Assembly (NCBI RefSeq): GCF_035474595.1
Contig: NZ_DATIND010000124.1
Location: 1-64,000 of the forward strand
Direction of reading: 5' to 3'
Length of the DNA: 64,000 bases
Origin: Longimicrobium sp.
Lineage (GTDB): Bacteria; Gemmatimonadota; Gemmatimonadetes; Longimicrobiales; Longimicrobiaceae
Shown here: piece by piece, positions 8,494 through 16,770 of the stretch
How positions within the stretch are numbered: the stretch's first letter is position 1
Layout: each line of letters starts with the position of its first letter
Translations under genes and position numbers: made by a program
The notes under the pieces: model-generated
Told to the model about the DNA's origin: nothing
Seen by the model: the letters and a program-made list of their open reading frames with translations, nothing else
The model's database searches: none

Positions 8494-9003
8494 ATGCTTC
8501 GACCCACTTCCGGCCTTGCGCGCGCGGCGCTGCTGGCCGCGCTGGCGCTGGCTGCCGCGGGGTGCCACCCCGGCGGCGACTACGGGTACGACCGCGTTTC
8601 GTACCGCGAGACGCCCGCCATCCCCCAGGCCACCAACCCCGACCCGCCCCCGGTTCCCGCCGGCGGGCTGGCCGGCGCCGCGCAGGCGCGCCTGGCGGCG
8701 AAGAACCTGCCCGCCGGCGTGACGCAGGCCATGGTGGACCAGGGGCAGGACCTGTTCGGCACCGTGTGCGCCGGGTGCCACGGCCCCGCGGGCGCGGGCA
8801 CCACCACCTGCCCCACGCTGAGCGACGCCAAGTGGATCAACATCACCGGGGCGTACCCGGAGATCGTGGCCACCATCACCCACGGCGTGCCGCAGCCCAG
8901 GGAGCACCCCGCGCCCATGCCGCCCAAGGGCGGGGGCAACTTCGACGACGCGCAGGTGCGCGCCCTGGCCGCCTACGTCTTCGCGCTGAGCCACCAGTCA
9001 TGA
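8494..9003 (+). CDS. Class I cytochrome c lipoprotein
   Basis: A 169-residue lipoprotein: signal peptide with lipobox LAAAGC at about residue 23, a Pro-rich linker, then one cytochrome c domain with haem motif CAGCH and a distal Met in the APMPPKGG segment. It probably acts as a membrane-tethered electron carrier. The ATG at 8494 follows an AGGAGACC stretch. The next gene overlaps by four bases (ATGA), so the two are almost certainly co-translated. Confidence 0.9.
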   Translation: MLRPTSGLARAALLAALALAAAGCHPGGDYGYDRVSYRETPAIPQATNPDPPPVPAGGLAGAAQARLAAKNLPAGVTQAMVDQGQDLFGTVCAGCHGPAGAGTTTCPTLSDAKWINITGAYPEIVATITHGVPQPREHPAPMPPKGGGNFDDAQVRALAAYVFALSHQS

Positions 9004-9359
9004 GCACGCGCAACCCCGAGCCCGAACGCACCGACGAGACCGTCCGCGCGCGCTACCGCGCCTGGGCCGACGCCAACCCGCGCCCGCGCGGGCCCTCGGC
9101 CATCGGGATGCCGGAGGTCAGCGAGGGCACCATGCGCCTGGCCGGCCTCGCGGTGGGGGTGGTCGTGGGCCTTTCGCTGCTGGCGCTGGCCGTTACCGCC
9201 TTCGTGGCCGCGCAGAGCTGGAGCACGATCGGGCGCGGAGGCGCGGTGGTGGCGTACTTCCTGACCGGGAGCTTCCTGGCCATCGCCGGCGTGGGGTGCA
9301 TCTGGGCGGTGCTGAACCACAACTTCAGGGTGCTGGCGGGCCCGCCCGCGCACCATTGA
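9000..9359 (+). CDS. Two-helix membrane protein coupled to cytochrome c
   Basis: A 119-residue protein of unknown function. A polar, Arg/Glu-rich N-terminal 45 residues precede two transmembrane helices (about 46-70 and 83-105, LAGLAVGVVVGLSLLALAV and GGAVVAYFLTGSFLAIAGVG). The start overlaps the cytochrome stop as ATGA, so a role as membrane partner or assembly factor of that cytochrome is inferred. No haem or metal motif is present. Confidence 0.75.
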   Translation: MSTRNPEPERTDETVRARYRAWADANPRPRGPSAIGMPEVSEGTMRLAGLAVGVVVGLSLLALAVTAFVAAQSWSTIGRGGAVVAYFLTGSFLAIAGVGCIWAVLNHNFRVLAGPPAHH

Positions 9360-9529
9360 CGACGGACGCGGCGGCGCGGCGGGAGCGGGCATCCCGGCGC
9401 GCCGCTCCCGTCCGGGTGTTTGCAAGCGATTTGCGGAGGCATACAGCGCCCGCCGGGACACGTCTCGGCGGGCGGTTACTATTGGTGGCGCCTTGCACGC
9501 GGAGGGGCTTTCGGTCCAACCCGTAAGTG

Positions 9530-9558
9530 TTGACAGGGTTCGCCCGTCATCGTACAGT
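9530..9558 (+). promoter_or_regulatory. Sigma70-type promoter of the ZU5-like lipoprotein gene
   Basis: TTGACA (9530-9535), a 17-base spacer and TACAGT (9553-9558) form a near-consensus promoter 80 bases before the ATG at 9639. It is one of the clearest promoters in the window. Confidence 0.8.
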
Positions 9559-9638
9559 GTGGTGCAATCAGCCTACAACATGTCCTGAATCGTATCCCCG
9601 CCCTCGCGCATAAACACCGAGTTACGGAGTTGTCACCG

Positions 9639-10145
9639 ATGTCCAAGACCAGTTTCCGCGCCGCTGCCACCGCCCTCGCGGGCATCCTCATCGCCATCGG
9701 CGGGTGCGCCGAGAGCCCGTCGTCGCCTTCCGCGCCGCTGCAGGTCGTCCACCGCTCCAGCAGCGTGCGCTTCGACGTTTCGGGCGGGGGTTCCTCGGCG
9801 GTGATCGACGCGCGCGGCGGCTCCATCACCACGCCGGCCGGGCAGACGCTGACCTTTCCCGCCGGTGCGCTGGCTTCGCCCACGCAGATCACGGTGACGG
9901 ACGATCCGGAGGTCGTGGGCGTGGAGATCCAGCCGCACGGGCTGGTGTTTCCGGCCGGGCGGCAGCCGGTGCTGACGCTGGACCCGCGCGGGGCCGACGT
10001 GTCGGGGCTCAACCGGACGGCTGTGGTGTACCTGAACGACGCGACCGGGCAGATCGAGCAGGTGCTGACCACCAGCGATCTCGGCGGCAACCGCATCCGC
10101 GCCACGCTCCCGCACTTTTCGAAGTACGCCTACGCGGGTTCCTGA
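9639..10145 (+). CDS. ZU5-like domain lipoprotein
   Basis: A 168-residue lipoprotein with lipobox IAIGGC around residue 23. The mature part holds a ZU5-type beta domain (GGSITTPAGQTLTFPAGAL, then TQITVTDDP), as found in surface and polysaccharide-associated bacterial proteins. The C-terminal LPHFSKYAYA segment is typical of such proteins. The gene has its own promoter and is followed by two strong hairpins, so it is a single-gene unit. Confidence 0.8.
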   Translation: MSKTSFRAAATALAGILIAIGGCAESPSSPSAPLQVVHRSSSVRFDVSGGGSSAVIDARGGSITTPAGQTLTFPAGALASPTQITVTDDPEVVGVEIQPHGLVFPAGRQPVLTLDPRGADVSGLNRTAVVYLNDATGQIEQVLTTSDLGGNRIRATLPHFSKYAYAGS

Positions 10146-10172
10146 GCGGGCGGAAGTCCGTCCGCCCGTAGT

Positions 10173-10234
10173 GCGCACCCTCGCCGAGGGTGCGCGGGCA
10201 GCACAGGGCGCCACGCTGCGGCGGGCGCCCTTTT
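10173..10234 (+). terminator. Double hairpin terminator
   Basis: First hairpin: arms GCGCACCCTC (10173-10182) and GAGGGTGCGC (10186-10195). Second: GGGCGCC (10206-10212) and GGCGCCC (10224-10230) followed by TTTT. Together they end the ZU5-like transcript just before the next gene. Confidence 0.85.
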
Positions 10235-10268
10235 CCGTTTGACGTCGATTTGGCCGAAGGTCGTACCC

Positions 10269-11873
10269 GTGATCCTGCCCCGCTGCGGCGAGCTGCTCGA
10301 GGAAGCCACACTGCACGAGCTCGTGGGCGAGCGCGATGCGGCGCAGCGGTGCTATGCCCAGGCATTCACCGAGGCGCTGGGCGCCGGGCACGCCGAGTCC
10401 CTGCTGGAGGTCATCACCAAGGAAGGGCACGGACACCGGGCCGCCGGGCGCGACGAGCTGGCCACCGAGGTGCTGGAGCTGGCGCTGGTGGTGGCGGTGC
10501 TGCAGGGCGACGCGAGCCGCGAGGCGCGCGCCCTGAACGGCCTGGGCATCCTCCACCTGAGCCACGGCGACCTGGCCGCCGCGCAGGAGAGCTACGGCGC
10601 GGCCCGCGAGGCCGCCCGCGTGGCGGGCGACCAGCGCACGCTGGGCGAGATCGAGCAGAACCTGGGGATCATCGCCTCGATCCGCGGCGACTTCGCCGAG
10701 GCGCTGGAGCGCTACACGGCGGGGCTGGAGTACATGGAGCGGGCGGGGCACCTGCGCGGCTGCGCGCAGGCGCTGACCAACATCGGGATGCTGCACGTGG
10801 ACCTGCAGCGCTTCGAGGAGGCGGACTCGTTCTTCCGGCGCTCCCTGGAGCTCTGCGGCAAGACGGGCGACGTGGGCACCGCCGGCACGGTGCACATCAA
10901 CCGCTCGGAGATGTTCCTGGCGCGCGGCGAGCCCGAGCGGGCCCGGGAGAGCTGCGACGAGGCGTACGAGACGTTCAGCCGCATGGGCGACGCGGAGGGG
11001 CGCGCGGTGGCGATGAAATGCTACGGCGTGATCCACCGCTCGGTCAGCAAGCTTCACCTGGCCGAGGTGTACCTGCGGCAGGCGATCCAGATCGCCAGCG
11101 AGGCCCGCTACCCGCTGGGCGAGGCCGAGTCGCACCGCGAGCTGGCGCTGGTGCTGCGGGCGCTGAACCGGAACCGCGAGGCGCTGGAGGAGCTGAACCG
11201 CGCCCGTTCGCTGTTCATGACGCTCGAGGCCGAGCGCCACCAGGCCGACATCGGCGAGCGCATCTCCAAGCTGGAGAACGATTTCCTCTCCCTCGTGCGG
11301 TTCTGGGGCGAGTCGATCGAGGCGAAGGACCGGTACACGAGCGGGCACTGCGAGCGGGTGGCCGAGTACGCCTGCCGGCTGGCCGCCGAGGCGGGGATGG
11401 AGGAGCGCGAGATCGTGTGGTTCCGCATGGGCGCGTTCCTGCACGACCTGGGGAAGACCGAGGTGCCCGAGGAGATCCTGAACAAGCCCGGGCGCCTGAC
11501 CGACGAGGAGCGCGCCATCATGGAGCGCCACCCCGTGATCGGCGACGAGATGCTGGCGCCGGTGGAGTTCCCGTGGGACATCCGCCCCATGGTGCGCTCG
11601 CACCACGAGCGCTGGGACGGGCGCGGCTACCCTGACGGGCTCACCGCCCACACCATCCCGCTCTCCGCGCGGATCCTGCGCATCGCGGACGTGTTCGACG
11701 CGCTGACGACGGCGCGCAGCTACCGGCGCCAGCTCACCCCCGAGGAGGCGCTGGCGATCATGGAGGACGACGTGGGCTCGTTCGACCCCGAGATCTTCGA
11801 GATCTTCAAGGTCATCTTCCCGGAGATCGTGGGGACGGCGGAAGAGGCCCAGCAGCGCGCCGGAGTGAGCTGA
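10269..11873 (+). CDS. TPR / HD-GYP domain protein, predicted c-di-GMP phosphodiesterase
   Basis: A 534-residue protein. Residues 10-350 are about seven tetratricopeptide repeats; residues about 355-520 are an HD-GYP domain with an HCERVAEYAC histidine, the FLHDLGK His-Asp pair, HHERWDGRGYP (the GYP signature) and RILRIADVFDAL. HD-GYP proteins hydrolyse cyclic di-GMP and related dinucleotides. No receiver domain is attached, so input probably comes through TPR contacts. A GTG at 10269 is preferred; a TTG at 10239 would add ten residues next to the upstream terminator. Confidence 0.88.
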   Translation: MILPRCGELLEEATLHELVGERDAAQRCYAQAFTEALGAGHAESLLEVITKEGHGHRAAGRDELATEVLELALVVAVLQGDASREARALNGLGILHLSHGDLAAAQESYGAAREAARVAGDQRTLGEIEQNLGIIASIRGDFAEALERYTAGLEYMERAGHLRGCAQALTNIGMLHVDLQRFEEADSFFRRSLELCGKTGDVGTAGTVHINRSEMFLARGEPERARESCDEAYETFSRMGDAEGRAVAMKCYGVIHRSVSKLHLAEVYLRQAIQIASEARYPLGEAESHRELALVLRALNRNREALEELNRARSLFMTLEAERHQADIGERISKLENDFLSLVRFWGESIEAKDRYTSGHCERVAEYACRLAAEAGMEEREIVWFRMGAFLHDLGKTEVPEEILNKPGRLTDEERAIMERHPVIGDEMLAPVEFPWDIRPMVRSHHERWDGRGYPDGLTAHTIPLSARILRIADVFDALTTARSYRRQLTPEEALAIMEDDVGSFDPEIFEIFKVIFPEIVGTAEEAQQRAGVS

Positions 11874-11942
11874 GAAGTAAGAGAGTACGAAAGTACGGAA
11901 GTACGATCCGGCGCGGGATCTGGATCGATGCGCAAACGAAGC

Positions 11943-11962
11943 GGGCGGCCAATCGGCCGCCC
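11943..11962. terminator. Hairpin between convergent genes
   Basis: Arms GGGCGGCC and GGCCGCCC around loop AATC lie between the HD-GYP gene and reverse ispH. The forward side is followed by CGTCGCTGTTTCG, a weak T stretch. Confidence 0.65.
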
Positions 11963-11972
11963 GTCGCTGTTT

Positions 11973-12012
11973 CGTACTCTCGTACTCTCGTACTCTCGTA
12001 CTCTCGTACTCC
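11973..12012. repeat. Octamer tandem repeat CGTACTCT
   Basis: Five head-to-tail copies of CGTACTCT, the last with one change, lie just after the ispH stop. A shorter degenerate run of the reverse complement (AGAGTACG, AAGTACGG) is at 11884-11905, so the two runs could form a long imperfect hairpin. Confidence 0.85.
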
Positions 12013-12025
12013 GCCGAAGGCGGCC

Positions 12026-13285
12026 TCACGCGGCCGCGGCGGGCTCCTCGAGGGGGATGCCGCGGGTGCGGAGGAGGAGCTCGACCGCTTCGCCGATCTT
12101 GTTGTTCGGCGTGGACGCGCCGGCGGTGAGGCCCACGACCAGCGGGCCGTCGGGGAGCCAGTCCTCGGCTTCCATCTCGGGCGCGTCGAAGGGGGTGCCG
12201 CTGGGCTTGAAGCGGATGGTGCGCCGCTCCGGGTCGATGCAGCGCGCGTCGGCGATGTGGTAGGTGACGGTGCTGCGCGAGCAGATCACCGCCAGGTGGT
12301 TGGTGTTCGACGAGTTGTAGCCGCCGATCACCAGCATCACGTCGGGCTTGCGGGCCTCGTCGTCCACCAGCTTCACCACCGCGTCCTGCCGCTCCTGCGT
12401 GGCCGAGCAGATGGTGTCGAACGAGCGGAAGCGCTGCGCCGCGTCGTACCCCGCATCTCCCCCGTACCGCCGCTCCAGCGCCTTCCCCACCTCGGCGGCG
12501 ATGGCGAGCGAATCGCCCGAGAGCATGGTGGTCTGGTTGGCCACGCCGATCCGCTGCAGGTGCAGGTCGGGGTCGAAGCCGGGCGAGCTCTTCTCGCGGA
12601 AGTGCTCCAGGAAGGCCTCGCGCGTGAGCGCCCCCGGCTTCCCCTCGATGTAGTCCATCACCAGCCGCGCCTCGGCCATGTCGCGCACCACCAGGAAGCG
12701 CCCCTCGGGCCAGCGGTACACCTGGCTGGCCGTGGCGCGCGTCTCCTCGTGGTAGTGCTTGCCGTGGACCAGCGCGGTGAAGCCGTCGCGCGCGTACTGC
12801 TCCACGCGCTTCCACACGTTCAGCACGCTGCCGCAGGTGGTGTCGACCAGGATGGCGCCGGTCTCCTGCAGCCGGCGGAAGTCCTCGACGGTGGCGCCGA
12901 AGGCGGGGAGGATCACCACGTCGTCGGGGCCGAGCGCGGAGAAGTCGAAGCGCCCGCCCTCGTCCGCGTGGAGGAAGACAACGCCCATCTCCGTCAACCG
13001 GCGGTTCACGTGCGGGTTGTGGATGATCTCGCCGAGAAGGAAGACGCGCCGGTCGGGGAACTTCACCCGCGTCTCGTAGGCGTAGTCCACCGCGCGGTCC
13101 ACGCCGTAGCAGAAGCCGAACTCCTCGGCCAGCCGCACGGTCACCTGCTCGCGGCCGTGGCCGTACGTCTCCTCGTAGCCGTGCGCGCGGATGCGGTCCA
13201 CCAGCGCGCTGTGGTACTCGGACCGGATGAGCGGCTCGATCTCCTTGCGGAGGCCGAAGCCGCGGCGGAAGTAGTTCTGCTCCAC
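12026..13285 (-). CDS. ispH: 4-hydroxy-3-methylbut-2-enyl diphosphate reductase
   Basis: A 419-residue IspH, the last enzyme of the MEP isoprenoid pathway, making IPP and DMAPP from HMBPP with a [4Fe-4S] cluster. The three cluster cysteines are seen in FGFCYGVDRA, DTTCGSV and ICSATQERQ. The length and insertions match the long form found in cyanobacteria, plastids and gemmatimonads rather than the shorter E. coli form. The GTG at 13285 begins VEQNYFRRGFGL, where related proteins start; a TTG two codons earlier is possible. It is monocistronic. Confidence 0.93.
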   Translation of the reverse strand: MEQNYFRRGFGLRKEIEPLIRSEYHSALVDRIRAHGYEETYGHGREQVTVRLAEEFGFCYGVDRAVDYAYETRVKFPDRRVFLLGEIIHNPHVNRRLTEMGVVFLHADEGGRFDFSALGPDDVVILPAFGATVEDFRRLQETGAILVDTTCGSVLNVWKRVEQYARDGFTALVHGKHYHEETRATASQVYRWPEGRFLVVRDMAEARLVMDYIEGKPGALTREAFLEHFREKSSPGFDPDLHLQRIGVANQTTMLSGDSLAIAAEVGKALERRYGGDAGYDAAQRFRSFDTICSATQERQDAVVKLVDDEARKPDVMLVIGGYNSSNTNHLAVICSRSTVTYHIADARCIDPERRTIRFKPSGTPFDAPEMEAEDWLPDGPLVVGLTAGASTPNNKIGEAVELLLRTRGIPLEEPAAAA

Positions 13286-13471
13286 CGGCAACGGATATGC
13301 GAGAGTACGGGGTACGGCGTGCGCCCGCCGATCAGGCGGCGGTGAAGGCTAACCCCGCCCGCGGCCGGGGGCAACCTCGCGCAAGCGGCGTGGGGGGAAT
13401 AGTTTTTGCCCCCTGGACGCCGCTCCGCAGGGATATACACCGACCGGGCTCGGGGGAGCCGGAGGACGCGC

Positions 13472-14359
13472 TTGAAGCTGGGAAAGACGAAGCCCAAGGC
13501 ACTGGGGGGCGCGCCGCGGACCGGACGGTGGACGCGCGACGTACCCGAGCGCACGCGCCTGGGAGGCGAGCACCGCGGCTCGCTGATCCTGCTGCTGATC
13601 GCGGGCGGGGTGATCGTGATCGTCATGATCATCTTTGCCGTGATGGCCAGCTCGCGCCTGGACCGCGGGCTGCTGGGCCAGTACACGCAGGCGCGCCGCC
13701 GGCCCGACTGGGTGCGCGCCCGCGACCTGCCGCGCTACGTGCCCGACGCGTTCATGACGGTGGTGGACACCTCGGCCTTCCAGCGCCTGTCGCCGTACGG
13801 GCGGCAGGATCGGCCGCGGATGACGGTGGACCTGGTGACGCAGGTGCAGCGGCTGCGCGGCGGGGTGGACGACCAGGCGTGGCGCGCCTTCATGGTGCCG
13901 CTCACCGAGGCACGGCTCTCTCGCGCGCAGATGGTGGAGTACTACCTGAACCGCATCTACCTGGGGAAGGCGGGCGACTGGCGGGTGTACGGGGTGCAGC
14001 ACGCGGCGCAGGAGTTCTTCGGCAAGGACGCGCGGCAGCTGACGCTGAGCGAGGCGGCCACGCTGGCGGGGATGATGCTGCCGCCGCGGCTGGTGAACCC
14101 GCAGGCCAGCCCGGGGGCGGTGGGCGCGCGCCGCAACGAGGTGCTGCGGCGGCTGCTGGAGGGGGGGCGGATCGACCGCGCCGCGTTCGACGGGGCCATG
14201 CACGAGATGCTGGCCTTCCAGCCGGGGATCGACTACGCGCCGATGACGCGGCCGGTGGGATGGGGGGGCGAGCCCGAGGTGATCCGCCTGCCGCCGGGAT
14301 CTATTCCCGCGACCGACTCGGCGTCCGCGCGCCCCGCGGACCCGGGCGGCGGCCAGTAG
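13472..14359 (+). CDS. Membrane-anchored transglycosylase (GT51) domain protein, probably inactive
   Basis: A 295-residue protein with one N-terminal membrane helix (about residues 38-60) and a GT51 peptidoglycan glycosyltransferase-like domain. Family landmarks remain late in the domain: VEYYLNRIYLGKAG, YGVQHAAQEFFGK and LTLSEAATLAGMMLPP. The catalytic EDxxF motif reads VDTSAF, so the essential Glu is Val, and the QGgSTItQQ motif is unrecognisable (TVDLVTQVQRL). It may be a pseudo-transglycosylase with a scaffolding role. TTG at 13472 is chosen because GGAGG lies seven bases upstream. Its 3' end overlaps the convergent gene by 59 bases. Confidence 0.75.
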   Translation: MKLGKTKPKALGGAPRTGRWTRDVPERTRLGGEHRGSLILLLIAGGVIVIVMIIFAVMASSRLDRGLLGQYTQARRRPDWVRARDLPRYVPDAFMTVVDTSAFQRLSPYGRQDRPRMTVDLVTQVQRLRGGVDDQAWRAFMVPLTEARLSRAQMVEYYLNRIYLGKAGDWRVYGVQHAAQEFFGKDARQLTLSEAATLAGMMLPPRLVNPQASPGAVGARRNEVLRRLLEGGRIDRAAFDGAMHEMLAFQPGIDYAPMTRPVGWGGEPEVIRLPPGSIPATDSASARPADPGGGQ

Positions 14360-14933
14360 AATCGTTCGCCGCGGTGTCGCGGCGCGCGCTGTCGGCCCGC
14401 GTGGTGGCGGGGGCCACGTAGGCGCGCGAGAGGTGGATCTGCACCAGCTTCCAATCCCCCCGGTCCTGCGAGAACACCCCCGAGGCGCGCAGCCACTGGT
14501 CGGGCGCGCTGCTCGCCGCGCCGATGAACTGGATGGGGGTGGAGAACCACCCCGTCTGCTCCCTGAGCCCCACTTCCACCCGCAGGTCCGGCGTGCGCGC
14601 CACCGCCGGCGCGGGCACGGGAACGCTGTCGAGCGCCGCCGCCAGCCCGCGGACGCCGATGCGCGCCACCCCGCCCGCCGCGTCGGAGCCGATCACCAGC
14701 ACGTCCTCGGTGGGGTTGATGGCGGTCATGGCCCGCGCGCGGTTCCCCCGCCCCATCTCCTCGGCGAAGTTGCGGACGCGCGCCCGGATCTCGCTGGCGG
14801 CCTCCTGCTGGTCGATGCGGGCCGGGTCGCGCTGCGTGTAGAAGCTGCGCGGCGTGCGCTCCACCTTCATGAGGTCGCAGCCGGCGAGGGCGACGAGCAG
14901 GGCGGCGGCTGCGGCCGGAAACGGACGTCGCAC
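14301..14933 (-). CDS. NTF2/SnoaL-like domain lipoprotein
   Basis: A 210-residue lipoprotein starting at GTG 14933, with lipobox LVALAGC at residue 19. The mature part looks like an NTF2-like domain: a helical EIRARVRNFAEEMGRGNRAR segment, then NPTEDVLVIGSD and a C-terminal VFSQDRGDWKLVQIHLSR strand, as in SnoaL-like or DUF4440 proteins. A charged low-complexity tail follows. The stop lies inside the 3' end of the convergent transglycosylase-like gene, giving a 59-base tail-to-tail coding overlap. Confidence 0.75.
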   Translation of the reverse strand: MRRPFPAAAAALLVALAGCDLMKVERTPRSFYTQRDPARIDQQEAASEIRARVRNFAEEMGRGNRARAMTAINPTEDVLVIGSDAAGGVARIGVRGLAAALDSVPVPAPAVARTPDLRVEVGLREQTGWFSTPIQFIGAASSAPDQWLRASGVFSQDRGDWKLVQIHLSRAYVAPATTRADSARRDTAANDSTGRRPGPRGARTPSRSRE

Positions 14934-15023
14934 GTTCGGTGGGGTGCGGGGTACGGTGATGGCGTCGGGACGCTCCCGAATCTGCGCGGCGCGCTCCCGG
15001 TGTCAAGCCGCACGCGGGCTCCC

Positions 15024-15052
15024 TTGACGGCGCGGGCGGGGTGCGGCATAGT
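15024..15052 (+). promoter_or_regulatory. Sigma70-type promoter
   Basis: TTGACG (15024-15029), 17 bases, CATAGT (15047-15052), 48 bases before the ATG at 15101. Confidence 0.6.
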
Positions 15053-15100
15053 CCAAGCCAGCTTCTCCCCGGCATTGAACGGCAGTACACGGATGCATCG

Positions 15101-15811
15101 ATGATCTGGTTCGGCAACCTCGCGCACGCGCTCCGCATTCCCGTTCCCGCCCTGGTCACGGGCGACGACGGGCAGCGCATGGAGGCGGCGCTTCGGCACG
15201 TGGCCGCGCACGCGCCCCACCTGGAAGGCGACGCGCTCCTCGACGCGCTGGCGGCCACGGGCTTCGTGGACGTGCCCACGGCGCGGCGGCTGCTTCCCTG
15301 CTACCGCCACTTCGACGCGGACCGCTGGTTCGCCGAGTCGCTGCGCTCGCTCTCACTGAAGGGGCCGCTGGTGGCCGACGAGTTCCGCGGGCGGATCGGG
15401 CGGGTGGTGGAGGACCTGACCGGCAACGCGCGCATCGAGGACGTGGGGCCCGAAGGCGCGGTGCGCTTCTCGGTGGGCGGGCGCGAGGGGATCGTGCTGG
15501 CCTATCCCGCGGTGCAGTTCACGATCGGCGGGCCCGCGGCGAAGACCGTGGAGGCGGCGGTGGAGGAGATGCCCGACACGCTGGTGATCGTCGCGCGCAA
15601 CTTCCAGGACAACACCCGCGCGCAGCTCTCCTCGATGCTCTCGCGCACCGAGGTGCCGGGAACGCTGGTGACGGTGAACCTGCTGCTGGGGATGCGGGCG
15701 ACCGCGCTGAAGTATCTGCCGTCCCCCGACCGCGTGGTCGACCTGTTGAGCGTCGGCCGGCCGATCCGCTCGCAGGACGTGGCGACGCTGGGCGAGCGCG
15801 TGGCGGCGTAG
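15101..15811 (+). CDS. Conserved-looking cytoplasmic protein of unknown function
   Basis: A 236-residue soluble alpha/beta protein starting MIWFGNLAHAL. No signal peptide or membrane segment. The C-terminal half has alternating strands and helices (DTLVIVARNFQDNTRAQLSS, GTLVTVNLLLGMRATALKYL). I do not recognise the family. It has its own promoter and a strong terminator, so it is monocistronic. Codon use matches its neighbours. Confidence 0.7.
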   Translation: MIWFGNLAHALRIPVPALVTGDDGQRMEAALRHVAAHAPHLEGDALLDALAATGFVDVPTARRLLPCYRHFDADRWFAESLRSLSLKGPLVADEFRGRIGRVVEDLTGNARIEDVGPEGAVRFSVGGREGIVLAYPAVQFTIGGPAAKTVEAAVEEMPDTLVIVARNFQDNTRAQLSSMLSRTEVPGTLVTVNLLLGMRATALKYLPSPDRVVDLLSVGRPIRSQDVATLGERVAA

Positions 15812-15833
15812 GATCGTCGTCATCCACCGACGA

Positions 15834-15873
15834 GACGAGGGGCGGACCGGATTGCGGTTCGCCCCTCGTCTTT
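15834..15873 (+). terminator. Rho-independent terminator
   Basis: Arms 15834-15848 and 15856-15870, starting GACGAGGGGCG and ending CGCCCCTCGTC, pair with one mismatch around a short loop and are followed by TTTCG. It lies 22 bases after the preceding stop. Confidence 0.85.
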
Positions 15874-16024
15874 CGTCGGCCTTTCGTCCGGTCCGATGTT
15901 TCCGCTCCGGCGCGGCATCGCTGGATCTCACGCGGAGACGCGGAGGGTGATTCCGCATCGCCCTGCCTTTCGATCGATCCTGTCACTTCCCTGTCTCGTC
16001 CGGGAGACGCGGGACTTCAGCGCG

Positions 16025-16648
16025 TCAGCGGAAGACGAGGACGACGGCGGCCAGGAGCGCGCCGGCCAGGCAGAGCTGGATGGAGCGCGCCACCCACAGG
16101 AACTTGCGGCTGCACACCAAGCTCACGTGGTAGATCTGGGTCGACAGGTGGTCGAGCAGCTGCTGGCGGCTCTGGCCGTTCAGCGCCTTGACGAACGCGT
16201 CGGCCGAGCCGTGGGCCAGCACGCTTTCCCAGAAGATGAAGCCGGTGGTGTGCACGCGCACCAGCCGCGGCCGCATGGACCACGCGGCGGTCAGCACGGC
16301 GGCGCCCAGCGCCAGGAAGGCGAGGAGCGCGGACACCGACGTGACCGTCCACTCCGAGAACGGGCGGTTGGCGAACATGCGCTGCAGCCCGCCGCCGTAC
16401 AGCAGGCTGAGCACCGCGCCCGCCAGCACGATCACCGACCCCGCCTTGGTGTCGGAGAAGCGGATGTGGTCGTTGATGTACCCGTTCACCGCCCACAGGT
16501 AGTCGTCCATGAACTCGTCCTCTTCCACCGAGGCCGAGCGGGCGAGCGAGCCCACGATGGGGCCGGGGATCTCGATGGTGCCGTGCGGCCCGGCGGGGGC
16601 GTCGCTTTCGGCTTCGGATTCGGTGCCGGGGAGGGCGGTGATGTCCAT
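16025..16648 (-). CDS. Pycsar-effector-like membrane protein (DUF5706/PycTM type)
   Basis: A 207-residue membrane protein. An acidic, disordered N-terminus (1-45) precedes NGYINDHIRFSDTKAG (55-70), which resembles the conserved start of the PycTM domain, then hydrophobic helices at about 68-86, 103-124 and 187-206. In Pycsar anti-phage systems PycTM effectors respond to cCMP or cUMP and damage the membrane. No pyrimidine cyclase is encoded nearby, so this is an orphan effector-like protein or a housekeeping relative. Family assignment rests on motif recognition only. Confidence 0.6.
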   Translation of the reverse strand: MDITALPGTESEAESDAPAGPHGTIEIPGPIVGSLARSASVEEDEFMDDYLWAVNGYINDHIRFSDTKAGSVIVLAGAVLSLLYGGGLQRMFANRPFSEWTVTSVSALLAFLALGAAVLTAAWSMRPRLVRVHTTGFIFWESVLAHGSADAFVKALNGQSRQQLLDHLSTQIYHVSLVCSRKFLWVARSIQLCLAGALLAAVVLVFR

Positions 16649-16770
16649 GCGAGGCTGCCTGTGGAGGGGGACCGCGGAGGGCGGCGGCCGTCGTCCGGCG
16701 GCGCCGCTGCCGCTAATCTAGTATGATGAACTCGTTTGCGGCACCATGCGGCACAAAGGGGAGAGCCCGG

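Noticed and set aside
15931-15948. GCGGAGACGC strings at 15931, 24575 and 46563 as a further repeat family
   Set aside because: The shared part is too short and GC-rich to separate from chance without a genome-wide count.
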